Positions 38,501 through 52,271 of a stretch of 64,000 nucleotides of DNA are shown piece by piece. This stretch comes from Auanema rhodensis. Taxonomy: Eukaryota > Nematoda > Chromadorea > Rhabditida > Rhabditidae. The stretch lies in the NCBI GenBank assembly GCA_964057225.1, contig OZ059899.1, forward strand, positions 18,174,501 to 18,238,500. The letters are read 5' to 3'. Numbering within the stretch: the first letter of the stretch is position 1; each line of letters starts with the position of its first letter. Below the pieces are notes generated by a model. The model was not told where the DNA came from, did no database searches, and saw only the letters and a list, made by a program, of their open reading frames with translations. Position numbers and translations under genes: made by a program.

Positions 38501-41007
38501 TGAAATTTACGTGAACTTTATTTTATGCTACATAAATGTACACGTGGTGTGCACTCGGTATGTATCTCGCTTCACGTGAAAGAAAAAGAGATGCAGTTTC
38601 CAAAATTAGATTCCCCATGTCCATATTAGTCTAAAAACAGTTTTTTACTGATATTGTTGCATGGTAACCATGATTTTGAAATTTACGTGAACTTTAATTT
38701 ATGCTAATTAAATGTACACATGGTGTGCACTCGGTATGTAACTCGCTTCACGTGAAAGATAAAGAGATGCGGTTTTCAAAATTAGATTCCCCATGTCCAT
38801 ATTAGTCTAAAAACAAATTTTTATTGATATTGGTGCATGGTAACCATGACTTTGAAATTTACGTGAACTTCAATTTATGCTAATTAAATGTACACGCGGT
38901 GTGCACTTGGTATGTAACTCGCTTCACGTGAAAGATAAAGAGATGCGGTTTTCAAAATTAGATTCCCCATGTCCATATTAGTCTAAAAACAAATTTTTAT
39001 TGATATTGGTTCATGGTAACCATGACTTTGAAATTTACGTGAACTTTAATTTATGCTAATTAAATGTACACGTGATGTGCACTTGGTATGTAACTTGCTT
39101 CACGTGAAAGATAAAGAGATGCGGTTTTCAAAATTAGATTCCCCATGTCCATATTAGTCTAAAAACAAATTTTTATTGATATTGGTGTATGGTAACCATG
39201 ACTTTGAAATTTACGTGAACTTTAATTTATGCTAATTAAATGTACACGTGATGTGCACTTGGTATGTAACTCGCTTCACGTGAAAGATAAAGAGATGCAG
39301 TTCTCACAATTAGATTCCCCATGTCCATATTAGTCTAAAAACAAATTTTTATTGATATTGGTGCATGGTAACCATGACTTTGAATTTTACGTGAACTTTA
39401 ATTTATGCTAATTAAATGTACAAGTGATGTGCACTTGGTATGTAACTCGCTTCACGTGAAAGATAAGGAGATGCGGTTTTCACAATTAGATTCCCCATGT
39501 CCATATTAGTCTAAAAACAAATTTTTATTGATATTGGTGCATGGTAACCAAGACTTTGAAATTTACGTGAACTTTAATTTATGCTAATTAAATGTACACG
39601 TGATGTGCACTTGGTATGTAACTTGCTTCACGTGAAAGATAAAGAGATGCGGTTTTCAAAATTAGATTCCCCATGTCCATATTAGTCTTAAAACAAATTT
39701 TTATTCATATTGGTGCATGGTAACCATGACATTGAAATTTACGTGAACTTTAATTTATGCTAATTAAATGTACACGTGGTGTGCACCCGGTATGTAACTC
39801 GCTTCACGTGAAAGATAAAGAGATGAGGTTTTCCCAATTAGATTCCCCATGTCCATATTAGTCTAAAAACAAATTTTTATCGATATTGGTGCATGGTAAC
39901 CATGACTTTGAAATTTACGTGAACTTTATTTTATGCTACATAAATGTACACGTGGTGTGCACTCGGTATGTATCTCGCTTCACGTGAAAGAAAAAGAGAT
40001 GCGGTTTCCAAAATTAGATTCCCCATGTCCATATTAGTCTAAAAACAGTTTTTTACTGATATTGGTGCATGGTAACCATGACTTTGAAATTTACGTGAAC
40101 TTTATTTTATGCTACATAAATGTACAAGTGATGTGCACTTGGTATGTAACTCGCTTCACGTGAAAGATAAGGAGATGCGGTTTTCAAAATTAGATTCCCC
40201 ATGTCCATATTAGTCTAAAAACAAATTTTTATTGATATTGGTGCATGGTAACCATGACTTTGAATTTTACGTGAACTTTAATTTATGCTAATTAAATGTA
40301 CAAGTGATGTGCACTTGGTATGTAACTCGCTTCACGTGAAAGATAAGGAGATGCGGTTTTCACAATTAGATTCCCCATGTCCATATTAGTCTAAAAACAA
40401 ATTTTTATTGATATTGGTGCATGGTAACCATGACTTTGAAATTTACGTGAACTTCAATTTATGCTAATTAAATCTACACGCGGTGTGCACTTGGTATGTA
40501 ACTCGCTTCACGTGAAAGATAAAGAGATGCGGTTTTCAAAATTAGATTCCCCATGTCCATATTAGTCTAAAAACAAATTTTTATTGATATTGGTGCATGG
40601 TAACCATGACTTTGAAATTTACGTGAACTTTAATTTATGCTAATTAAATGTACACGTGATGTGCACTTGGTATGTAACTTGCTTCACGTGAAAGATAAAG
40701 AGATGCGGTTTTCAAAATTAGATTCCCCATGTCCATATTAGTCTTAAAACAAATTTTTATTGATATTGGTGCATGGTAACCATGACTTTGAAATTTACGT
40801 GAACTTTAATTTATGCTAATTAAATGTACACGTGGTGTGCACCCGGTATGTAACTCGCTTCACGTGAAAGATAAAGAGATGAGGTTTTCCCAATTAGATT
40901 CCCCATGTCCATATTAGTCTAAAAACAAATTTTTATCGATATTGGTGCATGGTAACCATGACTTTGAAATTTACGTGAACTTTATTTTATGCTACATAAA
41001 TGTACAC
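35376..41007 (+). repeat. 16-monomer higher-order repeat (2816 bp), two tandem copies
   Basis: Monomers 203-216 (35552-38015) match 219-232 (38368-40831) one for one. Homology extends partway into 202/218 and 217/233. Rare markers exactly 2816 bp apart are ATTGTTGCATGG (35841 and 38657), GGTAACCAAGAC (near 36731 and 39547), TTATTCATATTGG (near 36887 and 39703) and AATCTACACGCGG (near 37656 and 40472). I saw very few differences, one being GACATTGAAA near 39728 in the second copy. It is the longest clean tandem block in the window and probably one of the youngest. Confidence 0.88.
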
Positions 41008-44000
41008 GTGGTGTGCACTCGGTATGTATCTCGCTTCACGTGAAAGAAAAAGAGATGCGGTTTCCAAAATTAGATTCCCCATGTCCATATTAGTCTAAAA
41101 ACAGTTTTTTACTGATATTGGTGCATGGTAACCATGACTTTGAAATTTACGTGAACTTTAATTTATGCTAATTAAATGTACAAGTGATGTGCACTTGGTA
41201 TGTAACTCGCTTCACGTGAAAGATAAGGAGATGCGGTTTTCACAATTAGATTCCCCATGTCCATATTAGTCTAAAAACAAATTTTTATTGATATTGGTGC
41301 ATGGTAACCATGACTTTGAAATTTACGTGAACTTCAATTTATGCTAATTAAATCTACACGCGGTGTGCACTTGGTATGTAACTCGCTTCACGTGAAAGAT
41401 AAAGAGATGCGGTTTTCAAAATTAGATTCCCCATGTCCATATTAGTCTAAAAACAAATTTTTATTGATATTGGTGCATGGTAACCATGACTTTGAAATTT
41501 ACGTGAACTTTATTTTATGCTACATAAATGTACAAGTGATGTGCACTTGGTATGTAACTCGCTTCACGTGAAAGATAAGGAGATGCGGTTTTCAAAATTA
41601 GATTCCCCATGTCCATATTAGTCTAAAAACAAATTTTTATTGATATTGGTGCATGGTAACCATGACTTTGAATTTTACGTGAACTTTAATTTATGCTAAT
41701 TAAATGTACAAGTGATGTGCACTTGGTATGTAACTCGCTTCACGTGAAAGATAAGGAGATGCGGTTTTCACAATTAGATTCCCCATGTCCATATTAGTCT
41801 AAAAACAAATTTTTATTGATATTGGTGCATGGTAACCATGACTTTGAAATTTACGTGAACTTCAATTTATGCTAATTAAATCTACACGCGGTGTGCACTT
41901 GGTATGTAACTCGCTTCACGTGAAAGATAAAGAGATGCGGTTTTCAAAATTAGATTCCCCATGTCCATATTAGTCTAAAAACAAATTTTTATTGATATTG
42001 GTGCATGGTAACCATGACTTTGAAATTTACGTGAACTTTAATTTATGCTAATTAAATGTACACGTGATGTGCACTTGGTATGTAACTTGCTTCACGTGAA
42101 AGATAAAGAGATGCGGTTTTCAAAATTAGATTCCCCATGTCCATATTAGTCTAAAAACAAATTTTTATTGATATTGGTGTATGGTAACCATGACTTTGAA
42201 ATTTACGTGAACTTTAATTTATGCTAATTAAATGTACACGTGATGTGCACTTGGTATGTAACTCGCTTCACGTGAAAGATAAAGAGATGCAGTTCTCACA
42301 ATTAGATTCCCCATGTCCATATTAGTCTAAAAACAAATTTTTATTGATATTGGTTCATGGTAACCATGACTTTGAAATTTACGTGAACTTTAATTTATGC
42401 TAATTAAATGTACACGTGATGTGCACTTGGTATGTAACTTGCTTCACGTGAAAGATAAAGAGATGAGGTTTTCCCAATTAGATTCCCCATGTCCATATTA
42501 GTCTAAAAACAAATTTTTATCGATATTGGTGCATGGTAACCATGATTTTGAAATTTACGTGAACTTTAATTTATGCTAATTAAATGTACACATGGTGTGC
42601 ACTCGGTATGTAACTCGCTTCACGTGAAAGATAAAGAGATACGGTTTTCGAAATTAGATTCCCCATGTCCATATTAGTCTAAAAACAAATTTTTATTGAT
42701 ATTGGTGCATGGTAACCATGATTTTGAAATTTACGTGAACTTTAATTTATGCTAATTAAATGTACACATGGTGTGCACTCGGTATGTAACTCGCTTCACG
42801 TGAAAGATAAAGAGATGCGGTTTTCAAAATTAGATTCCCCATGTCCATATTAGTCTAAAAACAAATTTTTATTGATATTGGTGCATGGTAACCATGACTT
42901 TGAAATTTACGTGAACTTTAATTTATGCTAATTAAATGTACACGTGATGTGCACTTGGTATGTAACTTGCTTCACGTGAAAGATAAAGAGATGCGGTTTT
43001 CAAAATTAGATTCCCCATGTCCATATTAGTCTTAAAACAAATTTTTATTGATATTGGTGCATGGTAACCATGACTTTGGAATTTACGTGAACTTTAATTT
43101 ATGCTAATTAAATGTACACGTGGTGTGCACCCGGTATGTAACTCGCTTCACGTGAAAGATAAAGAGATGAGGTTTTCCCAATTAGATTCCCCATGTCCAT
43201 ATTAGTCTAAAACCAAATTTTTATCGATATTGGTGCATGGTAACCATGACTTTGAAATTTACGTGAACTTTATTTTATGCTACATAAATGTACACGTGGT
43301 GTGCACTCGGTATGTATCTCGCTTCACGTGAAAGAAAAAGAGATGCGGTTTCCAAAATTAGATTCCCCATGTCCATATTAGTCTAAAAACAGTTTTTTAC
43401 TGATATTGGTGCATGGTAACCATGACTTTGAAATTTACGTGAACTTTAATTTATGCTAATTAAATGTACAAGTGATGTGCACTTGGTATGTAACTCGCTT
43501 CACGTGAAAGATAAGGAGATGCGGTTTTCACAATTAGATTCCCCATGTCCATATTAGTCTAAAAACAAATTTTTATTGATATTGGTGCATGGTAACCATG
43601 ACTTTGAAATTTACGTGAACTTCAATTTATGCTAATTAAATCTACACGCGGTGTGCACTTGGTATGTAACTCGCTTCACGTGAAAGATAAAGAGATGCGG
43701 TTTTCAAAATTAGATTCCCCATGTCCATATTAGTCTAAAAACAAATTTTTATTGATATTGGTGCATGGTAACCATGACTTTGAAATTTACGTGAACTTTA
43801 TTTTATGCTACATAAATGTACAAGTGATGTGCACTTGGTATGTAACTCGCTTCACGTGAAAGATAAGGAGATGCGGTTTTTAAAATTAGATTCCCCATGT
43901 CCATATTAGTCTAAAAACAAATTTTTATTGATATTGGTGCATGGTAACCATGACTTTGAATTTTACGTGAACTTTAATTTATGCTAATTAAATGTACAAG

Positions 44001-44879
44001 TGATGTGCACTTGGTATGTAACTCGCTTCACGTGAAAGATAAGGAGATGCGGTTTTCACAATTAGATTCCCCATGTCCATATTAGTCTAAAAACAAATTT
44101 TTATTGATATTGGTGCATGGTAACCATGACTTTGAAATTTACGTGAACTTCAATTTATGCTAATTAAATCTACACGCGGTGTGCACTTGGTATGTAACTC
44201 GCTTCACGTGAAAGATAAAGAGATGCGGTTTTCAAAATTAGATTCCCCATGTCCATATTAGTCTAAAAACAAATTTTTATTGATATTGGTGCATGGTAAC
44301 CATGACTTTGAAATTTACGTGAACTTTAATTTATGCTAATTAAATGTACACGTGATGTGCACTTGGTATGTAACTTGCTTCACGTGAAAGATAAAGAGAT
44401 GCGGTTTTCAAAATTAGATTCCCCATGTCCATATTAGTCTAAAAACAAATTTTTATTGATATTGGTGTATGGTAACCATGACTTTGAAATTTACGTGAAC
44501 TTTAATTTATGCTAATTAAATGTACACGTGATGTGCACTTGGTATGTAACTCGCTTCACGTGAAAGATAAAGAGATGCAGTTCTCACAATTAGATTCCCC
44601 ATGTCCATATTAGTCTAAAAACAAATTTTTATTGATATTGGTTCATGGTAACCATGACTTTGAAATTTACGTGAACTTTAATTTATGCTAATTAAATGTA
44701 CACGTGATGTGCACTTGGTATGTAACTTGCTTCACGTGAAAGATAAAGAGATGAGGTTTTCCCAATTAGATTCCCCATGTCCATATTAGTCTAAAAACAA
44801 ATTTTTATCGATATTGGTGCATGGTAACCATGACTTTGAAATTTACGTGAACTTTATTTTATGCTACATAAATGTACAC
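40832..44879 (+). repeat. 13-monomer-spaced duplication (2288 bp offset)
   Basis: Monomers 233-242 (40832-42591) match 246-255 (43120-44879). The order is CACCCGG/GATGAGG, TATCTCG/AAAGAAAAAG, CAAGTG/TAAGGAG/GGTTTTCAC, CTACACGCGG with CATAAA, CAAGTG/TAAGGAG with TTTGAATTTT, CAAGTG/GGTTTTCAC, CTACACGCGG, GTGTATGG, CAGTTCTCACAATT/TTCATGG, then an A4/GATGAGG chimera. The last monomer differs in its 3' half between copies, marking the breakpoint. Confidence 0.8.
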
Positions 44880-45935
44880 GTGGTGTGCACTCGGTATGTA
44901 TCTCGCTTCACGTGAAAGAAAAAGAGATGCGGTTTCCAAAATTAGATTCCCCATGTCCATATTAGTCTAAAAACAGTTTTTTACTGATATTGGTGCATGG
45001 TAACCATGACTTTGAAATTTACGTGAACTTTATTTTATGCTACATAAATGTACAAGTGATGTGCACTTGGTATGTAACTCGCTTCACGTGAAAGATAAGG
45101 AGATGCGGTTTTCAAAATTAGATTCCCCATGTCCATATTAGTCTAAAAACAAATTTTTATTGATATTGGTGCATGGTAACCATGACTTTGAATTTTACGT
45201 GAACTTTAATTTATGCTAATTAAATGTACAAGTGATGTGCACTTGGTATGTAACTCGCTTCACGTGAAAGATAAGGAGATGCGGTTTTCACAATTAGATT
45301 CCCCATGTCCATATTAGTCTAAAAACAAATTTTTATTGATATTGGTGCATGGTAACCATGACTTTGAAATTTACGTGAACTTCAATTTATGCTAATTAAA
45401 TCTACACGCGGTGTGCACTTGGTATGTAACTCGCTTCACGTGAAAGATAAAGAGATGCGGTTTTCAAAATTAGATTCCCCATGTCCATATTAGTCTAAAA
45501 ACAAATTTTTATTGATATTGGTGCATGGTAACCATGACTTTGAAATTTACGTGAACTTTAATTTATGCTAATTAAATGTACACGTGATGTGCACTTGGTA
45601 TGTAACTTGCTTCACGTGAAAGATAAAGAGATGCGGTTTTCAAAATTAGATTCCCCATGTCCATATTAGTCTAAAAACAAATTTTTATTGATATTGGTGT
45701 ATGGTAACCATGACTTTGAAATTTACGTGAACTTTAATTTATGCTAATTAAATGTACACGTGATGTGCACTTGGTATGTAACTCGCTTCACGTAAAAGAT
45801 AAAGAGATGCAGTTCTCACAATTAGATTCCCCATGTCCATATTAGTCTAAAAACAAATTTTTATTGATATTGGTTCATGGTAACCATGACTTTGAAATTT
45901 ACGTGAACTTTAATTTATGCTAATTAAATGTACAC
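43824..45935 (+). repeat. 5 monomers repeated at 7-monomer spacing (1232 bp)
   Basis: Monomers 250-254 (43824-44703) match 257-261 (45056-45935). The order is CAAGTG/TAAGGAG/TTTGAATTTT, GGTTTTCAC/CTTCAATTT, CTACACGCGG, GTGTATGG, CAGTTCTCACAATT/TTCATGG. This block overlaps the preceding duplication, so at least two successive events are needed. Private changes include GGTTTTTAAAATT in monomer 250 and CACGTAAAAG near 45790 in monomer 261. Confidence 0.78.
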
Positions 45936-46991
45936 GTGATGTGCACTTGGTATGTAACTTGCTTCACGTGAAAGATAAAGAGATGCGGTTTTCAAAATTA
46001 GATTCCCCATGTCCATATTAGTCTTAAAACAAATTTTTATTGATATTGGTGCATGGTAACCATGACTTTGAAATTTACGTGAACTTTAATTTATGCTAAT
46101 TAAATGTACACGTGATGTGCACTTGGTATGTAACTTGCTTCACGTGAAAGATAAAGAGATGCGGTTTCCAAAATTAGATTCCCCATGTCCATATTAGTCT
46201 TAAAACAAATTTTTATTGATATTGGTGCATGGTAACCATGACTTTGAATTTTACGTGAACTTTAATTTATGCTAATTAAATGTACACGTGGTGTGCACCC
46301 GGTATGTAACTCGCTTCACGTGAAAGATAAAGAGATGAGGTTTTCCCAATTAGATTCCCCATGTCCATATTAGTCTAAAAACAAATTTTTATCGATATTG
46401 GTGCATGGTAACCATGACTTTGAAATTTACGTGAACTTTATTTTATGCTACATAAATGTACACGTGGTGTGCACTCGGTATGTATCTCGCTTCACGTGAA
46501 AGAAAAAAAGATGCGGTTTCCAAAATTAGATTCCCCATGTCCATATTAGTCTAAAAACAGTTTTTTACTGATATTGGTGCATGGTAACCATGATTTTGAA
46601 ATTTACGTGAACTTTAATTTATGCTAATTAAATGTACACATGGTGTGCACTCGGTATGTAACTCGCTTCACGTGAAAGATAAAGAGATGCGGTTTTCAAA
46701 ATTAGATTCCCCATGTCCATATTAGTCTAAAAACAAATTTTTATTGATATTGGTGCATGGTAACCATGACTTTGAATTTTACGTGAACTTTAATTTATGC
46801 TAATTAAATGTACAAGTGATGTGCACTTGGTATGTAACTCGCTTCACGTGAAAGATAAGGAGATGCGGTTTTCACAATTAGATTCCCCATGTCCATATTA
46901 GTCTAAAAACAAATTTTTATTGATATTGGTGCATGGTAACCATGACTTTGAAATTTACGTGAACTTCAATTTATGCTAATTAAATCTACAC
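45936..46991 (+). repeat. Linker monomers 262-267 of mixed class
   Basis: Six monomers run TCTTAAAAC, GGTTTCC/TCTTAAAAC, CACCCGG/GATGAGG, TATCTCG with AAAGAAAAAAAG, CACATGG/TTTGAATTTT, CAAGTG/TAAGGAG/CTTCAATTT. Monomer 263 is a chimera of a TCTTAAAAC copy with GGTTTCC. Monomers 266-267 recur at 51744-52095. Nothing non-satellite is seen. Confidence 0.7.
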
Positions 46992-49103
46992 GCTATGTGC
47001 ACTTGGTATGTAACTCGCTTCACGTGAAAGATGAAGAGATGCGGTTTTCAAAATTAGATTCCCCATGTCCATATTAGTCTAAAAACAAATTTTTATTGAT
47101 ATTGGTTCATGGTAACCATGACTTTGAAATTTACGTGAACTTTAATTTATGCTAATTAAATGTACACGTGATGTGCACTTGGTATGTAACTTGCTTCACG
47201 TGAAAGATAAAGAGATGCGGTTTTCAAAATTAGATTCCCCATGTCCATATTAGTCTTAAAACAAATTTTTATTGATATTGGTGCATGGTAACCATGACTT
47301 TGAAATTTACGTGAACTTTAATTTATGCTAATTAAATGTACACGTGATGTGCACTTGGTATGTAACTTGCTTCACGTGAAAGATAAAGAGATGCGGTTTT
47401 CAAAATTAGATTCCCCATGTCCATATTAGTCTTAAAACAAATTTTTATTGATATTGGTGCATGGTAACCATAACTTTGAAATTTACGTGAACTTTAATTT
47501 ATGCTAATTAAATGTACAAGTGATGTGCACTTGGTATGTAACTCGCTTCACGGGAAAGATAAAGAGATGAGGTTTTCCCAATTAGATTCCCCATGTCCAT
47601 ATTAGTCTAAAAACAAATTTTTATCGATATTGGTGCATGGTAACCATGACTTTGAAATTTACGTGAACTTTATTTTATGCTACATAAATGTACACGTGGT
47701 GTGCACTCGGTATGTATCTCGCTTCACGTGAAAGAAAAAGAGATGCGGTTTCCAAAATTAGATTCCCCATGTCCATATTAGTCTAAAAACAGTTTTTTAC
47801 TGATATTGGTGAATGGTAACCATGGTTTTGAAATTTACGTGAACTTTAATTTATGCTAATTAAATGTACACATGGTGTGCACTCGGTATGTAACTCGCTT
47901 CACGTGAAAGATAAAGAGATGCGGTTTTCAAAATTAGATTCCCCATGTCCATATTAGTCTAAAAACAAATTTTTATTGATATTGGTGCATGGTAACCATG
48001 ACTTTGAATTTTACGTGAACTTTAATTTATGCTAATTAAACGTACACGTGGTGTGCACTCGGTATGTAACTCGCTTCACGTGAAAGATAAAGAGATGCGG
48101 TTTTCAAAAATAGATTCCCCATGTCCATATTAGTCTAAAAACAAGTTTTTATTGATATTGGTGCATGGTAACCATGACTTTGAATTTTACGTGAACTTTA
48201 ATTTATGCTAATTAAATGTACACGTGGTGTGCACTCGGTATGTAACTCGCTTCACGTGAAAGATAAAGAGATGCGGTTTTTAAAATTAGACTCCCCATGT
48301 CCATATTAGTCTAAAAACAAATTTTTATTGATATTGGTGCATGGTAACCATGACTTTGAAATTTACGTGAACTTTAATTTATGCTAATTAAATGTACACG
48401 TGGTGTGCACTCGGTATGTAACTCGCTTCACGTGAAAGATAAAGAGATGCGGTTTTTAAAATTAGATTCCCCATGTCCATATTAGTCTGAAAACAATTTT
48501 TTACTGATATTGGTGCATGGTAACCATGACTTTGAAATTTACGTGAACTTTAATTTATGCTAATTAAATGTACACGTGATGTGCACTTGGTATGTAACTT
48601 GCTTCACGTGAAAGATAAAAAGATGCGGTTTTCAAAATTAGATTCCCCATGTCCATATTAGTCTTAAAACAAATTTTTATTGATATTGGTGCATGGTAAC
48701 CATGACTTTGAAATTTACGTGAACTTTAATTTATGCTAATTAAATCTACACGCGGTGTGCACTTGGTATGTAACTCGCTTCACGTGAAAGATAAAGAGAT
48801 GCGGTTTTCAAAATTAGATTCCCCATGTCCATATTAGTCTAAAAACAAATTTTTATTGATATTGGTTCATGGTAACCATGACTTTGAAATTTACGTGAAC
48901 TTTAATTTATGCTAATTAAATGTACACGTGATGTGCACTTGGTATGTAACTTGCTTCACGTGAAAGATAAAGAGATGCGGTTTTCAAAATTAGATTCCCC
49001 ATGTCCATATTAGTCTTAAAACAAATTTTTATTGATATTGGTGCATGGTAACCATGACTTTGAAATTTACGTGAACTTTAATTTATGCTAATTAAATGTA
49101 CAC
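46992..49103 (+). repeat. 12-monomer block, first copy (duplicate at 52272-54383)
   Basis: Monomers 268-279 match 298-309, 5280 bp (30 monomers) away. Rare shared markers are AGATGAAGAG (near 47030 and 52310), GGTAACCATAAC (near 47466 and 52746), CACGGGAAAG (near 47550 and 52830), GGTGAATGG (near 47808 and 53088) and ACAAGTTTTT (near 48142 and 53422). The start of monomer 268 (CACGCTATGTGC) differs from 298 (CACGTGATGTGC), so homology begins within that monomer. Confidence 0.82.
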
Positions 49104-52100
49104 GTGATGTGCACTTGGTATGTAACTTGCTTCACGTGAAAGATAAAGAGATGCGGTTTTCAAAATTAGATTCCCCATGTCCATATTAGTCTTAAAACAA
49201 ATTTTTATTGATATTGGTGCATGGTAACCATAACTTTGAAATTTACGTGAACTTTAATTTATGCTAATTAAATGTACAAGTGATGTGCACTTGGTATGTA
49301 ACTCGCTTCACGTGAAAGATAAAGAGATGAGGTTTTCCCAATTAGATTCCCCATGTCCATATTAGTCTAAAAACAAATTTTTATCGATATTGGTGCATGG
49401 TAACCATGACTTTGAAATTTACGTGAACTTTATTTTATGCTACATAAATGTACACATGGTGTGCACTCGGTATGTAACTCGCTTCACGTGAAAGATAAAG
49501 AGATGCGGTTTCCAAAATTAGATTCCCCATGTCCATATTAGTCTAAAAACAGTTTTTTACTGATATTGGTGAATGGTAACCATGATTTTGAAATTTACGT
49601 GAACTTTAATTTATGCTAATTAAATGTACAAGTGATGTGCACTTGGTATGTAACTTGCTTCACGTGAAAGATAAAGAGATGCGGTTTTCAAAATTAGATT
49701 CCCCATGTCCATATTAGTCTTAAAACAAATTTTTATTGATATTGGTGCATGGTAACCATGACTTTGAAATTTACGTGAACTTTAATTTATGCTAATTAAA
49801 TGTACACGTGATGTGCACTTGGTATGTAACTTGCTTCACGTGAAAGATAAAGAGATGCGGTTTTCAAAATTAGATTCCCCATGTCCATATTAGTCTTAAA
49901 ACAAATTTTTATTGATATTGGTGCATGGTAACCATAACTTTGAAATTTACGTGAACTTTAATTTATGCTAATTAAATGTACACGTGATGTGCACTTGGTA
50001 TGTAACTTGCTTCACGTGAAAGATAAAGAGATGCGGTTTTCAAAATTAGATTCCCCATGTCCATATTAGTCTTAAAACAAATTTTTATTGATATTGGTGC
50101 ATGGTAACCATAACTTTGAAATTTACGTGAACTTTAATTTATGCTAATTAAATGTACAAGTGATGTGCACTTGGTATGTAACTCGCTTCACGTGAAAGAT
50201 AAAGAGATGCGGTTTCCAAAATTAGATTCCCCATGTCCATATTAGTCTAAAAACAGTTTTTTACTGATATTGGTGAATGGTAACCATGATTTTGAAATTT
50301 ACGTGAACTTTAATTTATGCTAATTAAATGTACACATGGTGTGCACTCGGTATGTAACTCGCTTCACGTGAAAGATAAAGAGATGCGGTTTTCAAAATTA
50401 GATTCCCCATGTCCATATTAGTCTAAAAACAAATTTTTATCGATATTGGTGCATGGTAACCATGACTTTGAATTTTACGTGAACTTTATTTTATGCTACA
50501 TAAATGTACACGTGGTGTGCACTCGGTATGTATCTCGCTTCACGTGAAAGATAAAGAGATGCGGTTTTCAAAATTAGATTCCCCATGTCCATATTAGTCT
50601 AAAAACAAGTTTTTATTGATATTGGTGCATGGTAACCATGACTTTGAATTTTACGTGAACTTTAATTTATGCTAATTAAATGTACACGTGGTGTGCACTC
50701 GGTATGTAACTCGCTTCACGTGAAAGATAAAGAGATGCGGTTTTTAAAATTAGACTCCCCATGTCCATATTAGTCTAAAAACAAATTTTTATTGATATTG
50801 GTGCATGGTAACCATGACATTGAAATTTACGTGAACTTTAATTTATGCTAATTAAATGTACACGTGGTGTGCACTCGGTATGTAACTCGCTTCACGTGAA
50901 AGATAAAGAGATGCGGTTTTTAAAATTAGATTCCCCATGTCCATATTAGTCTGAAAACAATTTTTTACTGATATTGGTGCATGGTAACCATGACTTTGAA
51001 ATTTACGTGAACTTTAATTTATGCTAATTAAATGTACAAGTGATGTGCACTTGGTATGTAACTCGCTTCACGTGAAAGATAAGGAGATGCGGTTTTCACA
51101 ATTAGATTCCCCATGTCCATATTAGTCTAAAAACAAATTTTTATTGATATTGGTGCATGGTAACCATGACTTTGAAATCTACGTGAACTTTAATTTATGC
51201 TAATTAAATGTACACGTGATGTGCACTTGGTATGTAACTCGCTTCACGTGAAAGATCAAGAGATGCCGTTTTCAAAATTAGATTCCCCATGTCCATATTA
51301 GTCTTAAAACAAATTTTTATTGATATTGGTGCATGGTAACCATGACTTTGAAATTTACGTGAACTTTAATTTATGCTAATTAAATGTACACGTGATGTGC
51401 ACTTGGTATGTAACTTGCTTCACGTGAAAGATAAAGAGATGCGGTTTTCAAAATTAGATTCCCCATGTCCATATTAGTCTTAAAACAAATTTTTATTGAT
51501 ATTGGTGCATGGTAACCATAACTTTGAAATTTACGTGAACTTTAATTTATGCTAATTAAATGTACAAGTGATGGCCACTTGGTATGTAACTCGCTTCACG
51601 TGAAAGATAAAGAGATGAGGTTTTCCCAATTAGATTCCCCATGTCCATATTAGTCTAAAAACAAATTTTTATCGATATTGGTGCATGGTAACCATGACTT
51701 TGAAATTTACGTGAACTTTAATTTATGCTAATTAAATGTACACATGGTGTGCACTCGGTATGTAACTCGCTTCACGTGAAAGATAAAGAGATGCGGTTTT
51801 CAAAATTAGATTCCCCATGTCCATATTAGTCTAAAAACAAATTTTTATTGATATTGGTGCATGGTAACCATGACTTTGAATTTTACGTGAACTTTAATTT
51901 ATGCTAATTAAATGTACAAGTGATGTGCACTTGGTATGTAACTCGCTTCACGTGAAAGATAAGGAGATGCGGTTTTCACAATTAGATTCCCCATGTCCAT
52001 ATTAGTCTAAAAACAAATTTTTATTGATATTGGTGCATGGTAACCATGACTTTGAAATTTACGTGAACTTTAATTTATGCTAATTAAATGTACACGTGAT

Positions 52101-52271
52101 GTGCACTTGGTATGTAACTTGCTTCACGTGAAAGATAAAGAGATGCGGTTTTCAAAATTAGATTCCCCATGTCCATATTAGTCTTAAAACAAATTTTTAT
52201 TGATATTGGTGCATGGTAACCATGACTTTGAAATTTACGTGAACTTTAATTTATGCTAATTAAATGTACAC
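49104..52271 (+). repeat. Zone of TCTTAAAAC/CCATAAC monomers between the two 12-mers
   Basis: Monomers 280-297. TCTTAAAAC monomers with GGTAACCATAAC occur singly and back to back (49808 and 49984), which looks like duplication of one 176-bp unit. Several monomers are chimeric: 282 (CACATGG start, GGTTTCC middle, GTGAATGG), 283 (CAAGTG start with TCTTAAAAC) and 286 (CAAGTG start with GGTTTCC). Monomer 294 has GATGGCCAC at 51571, where GTGCAC is lost. Confidence 0.7.
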
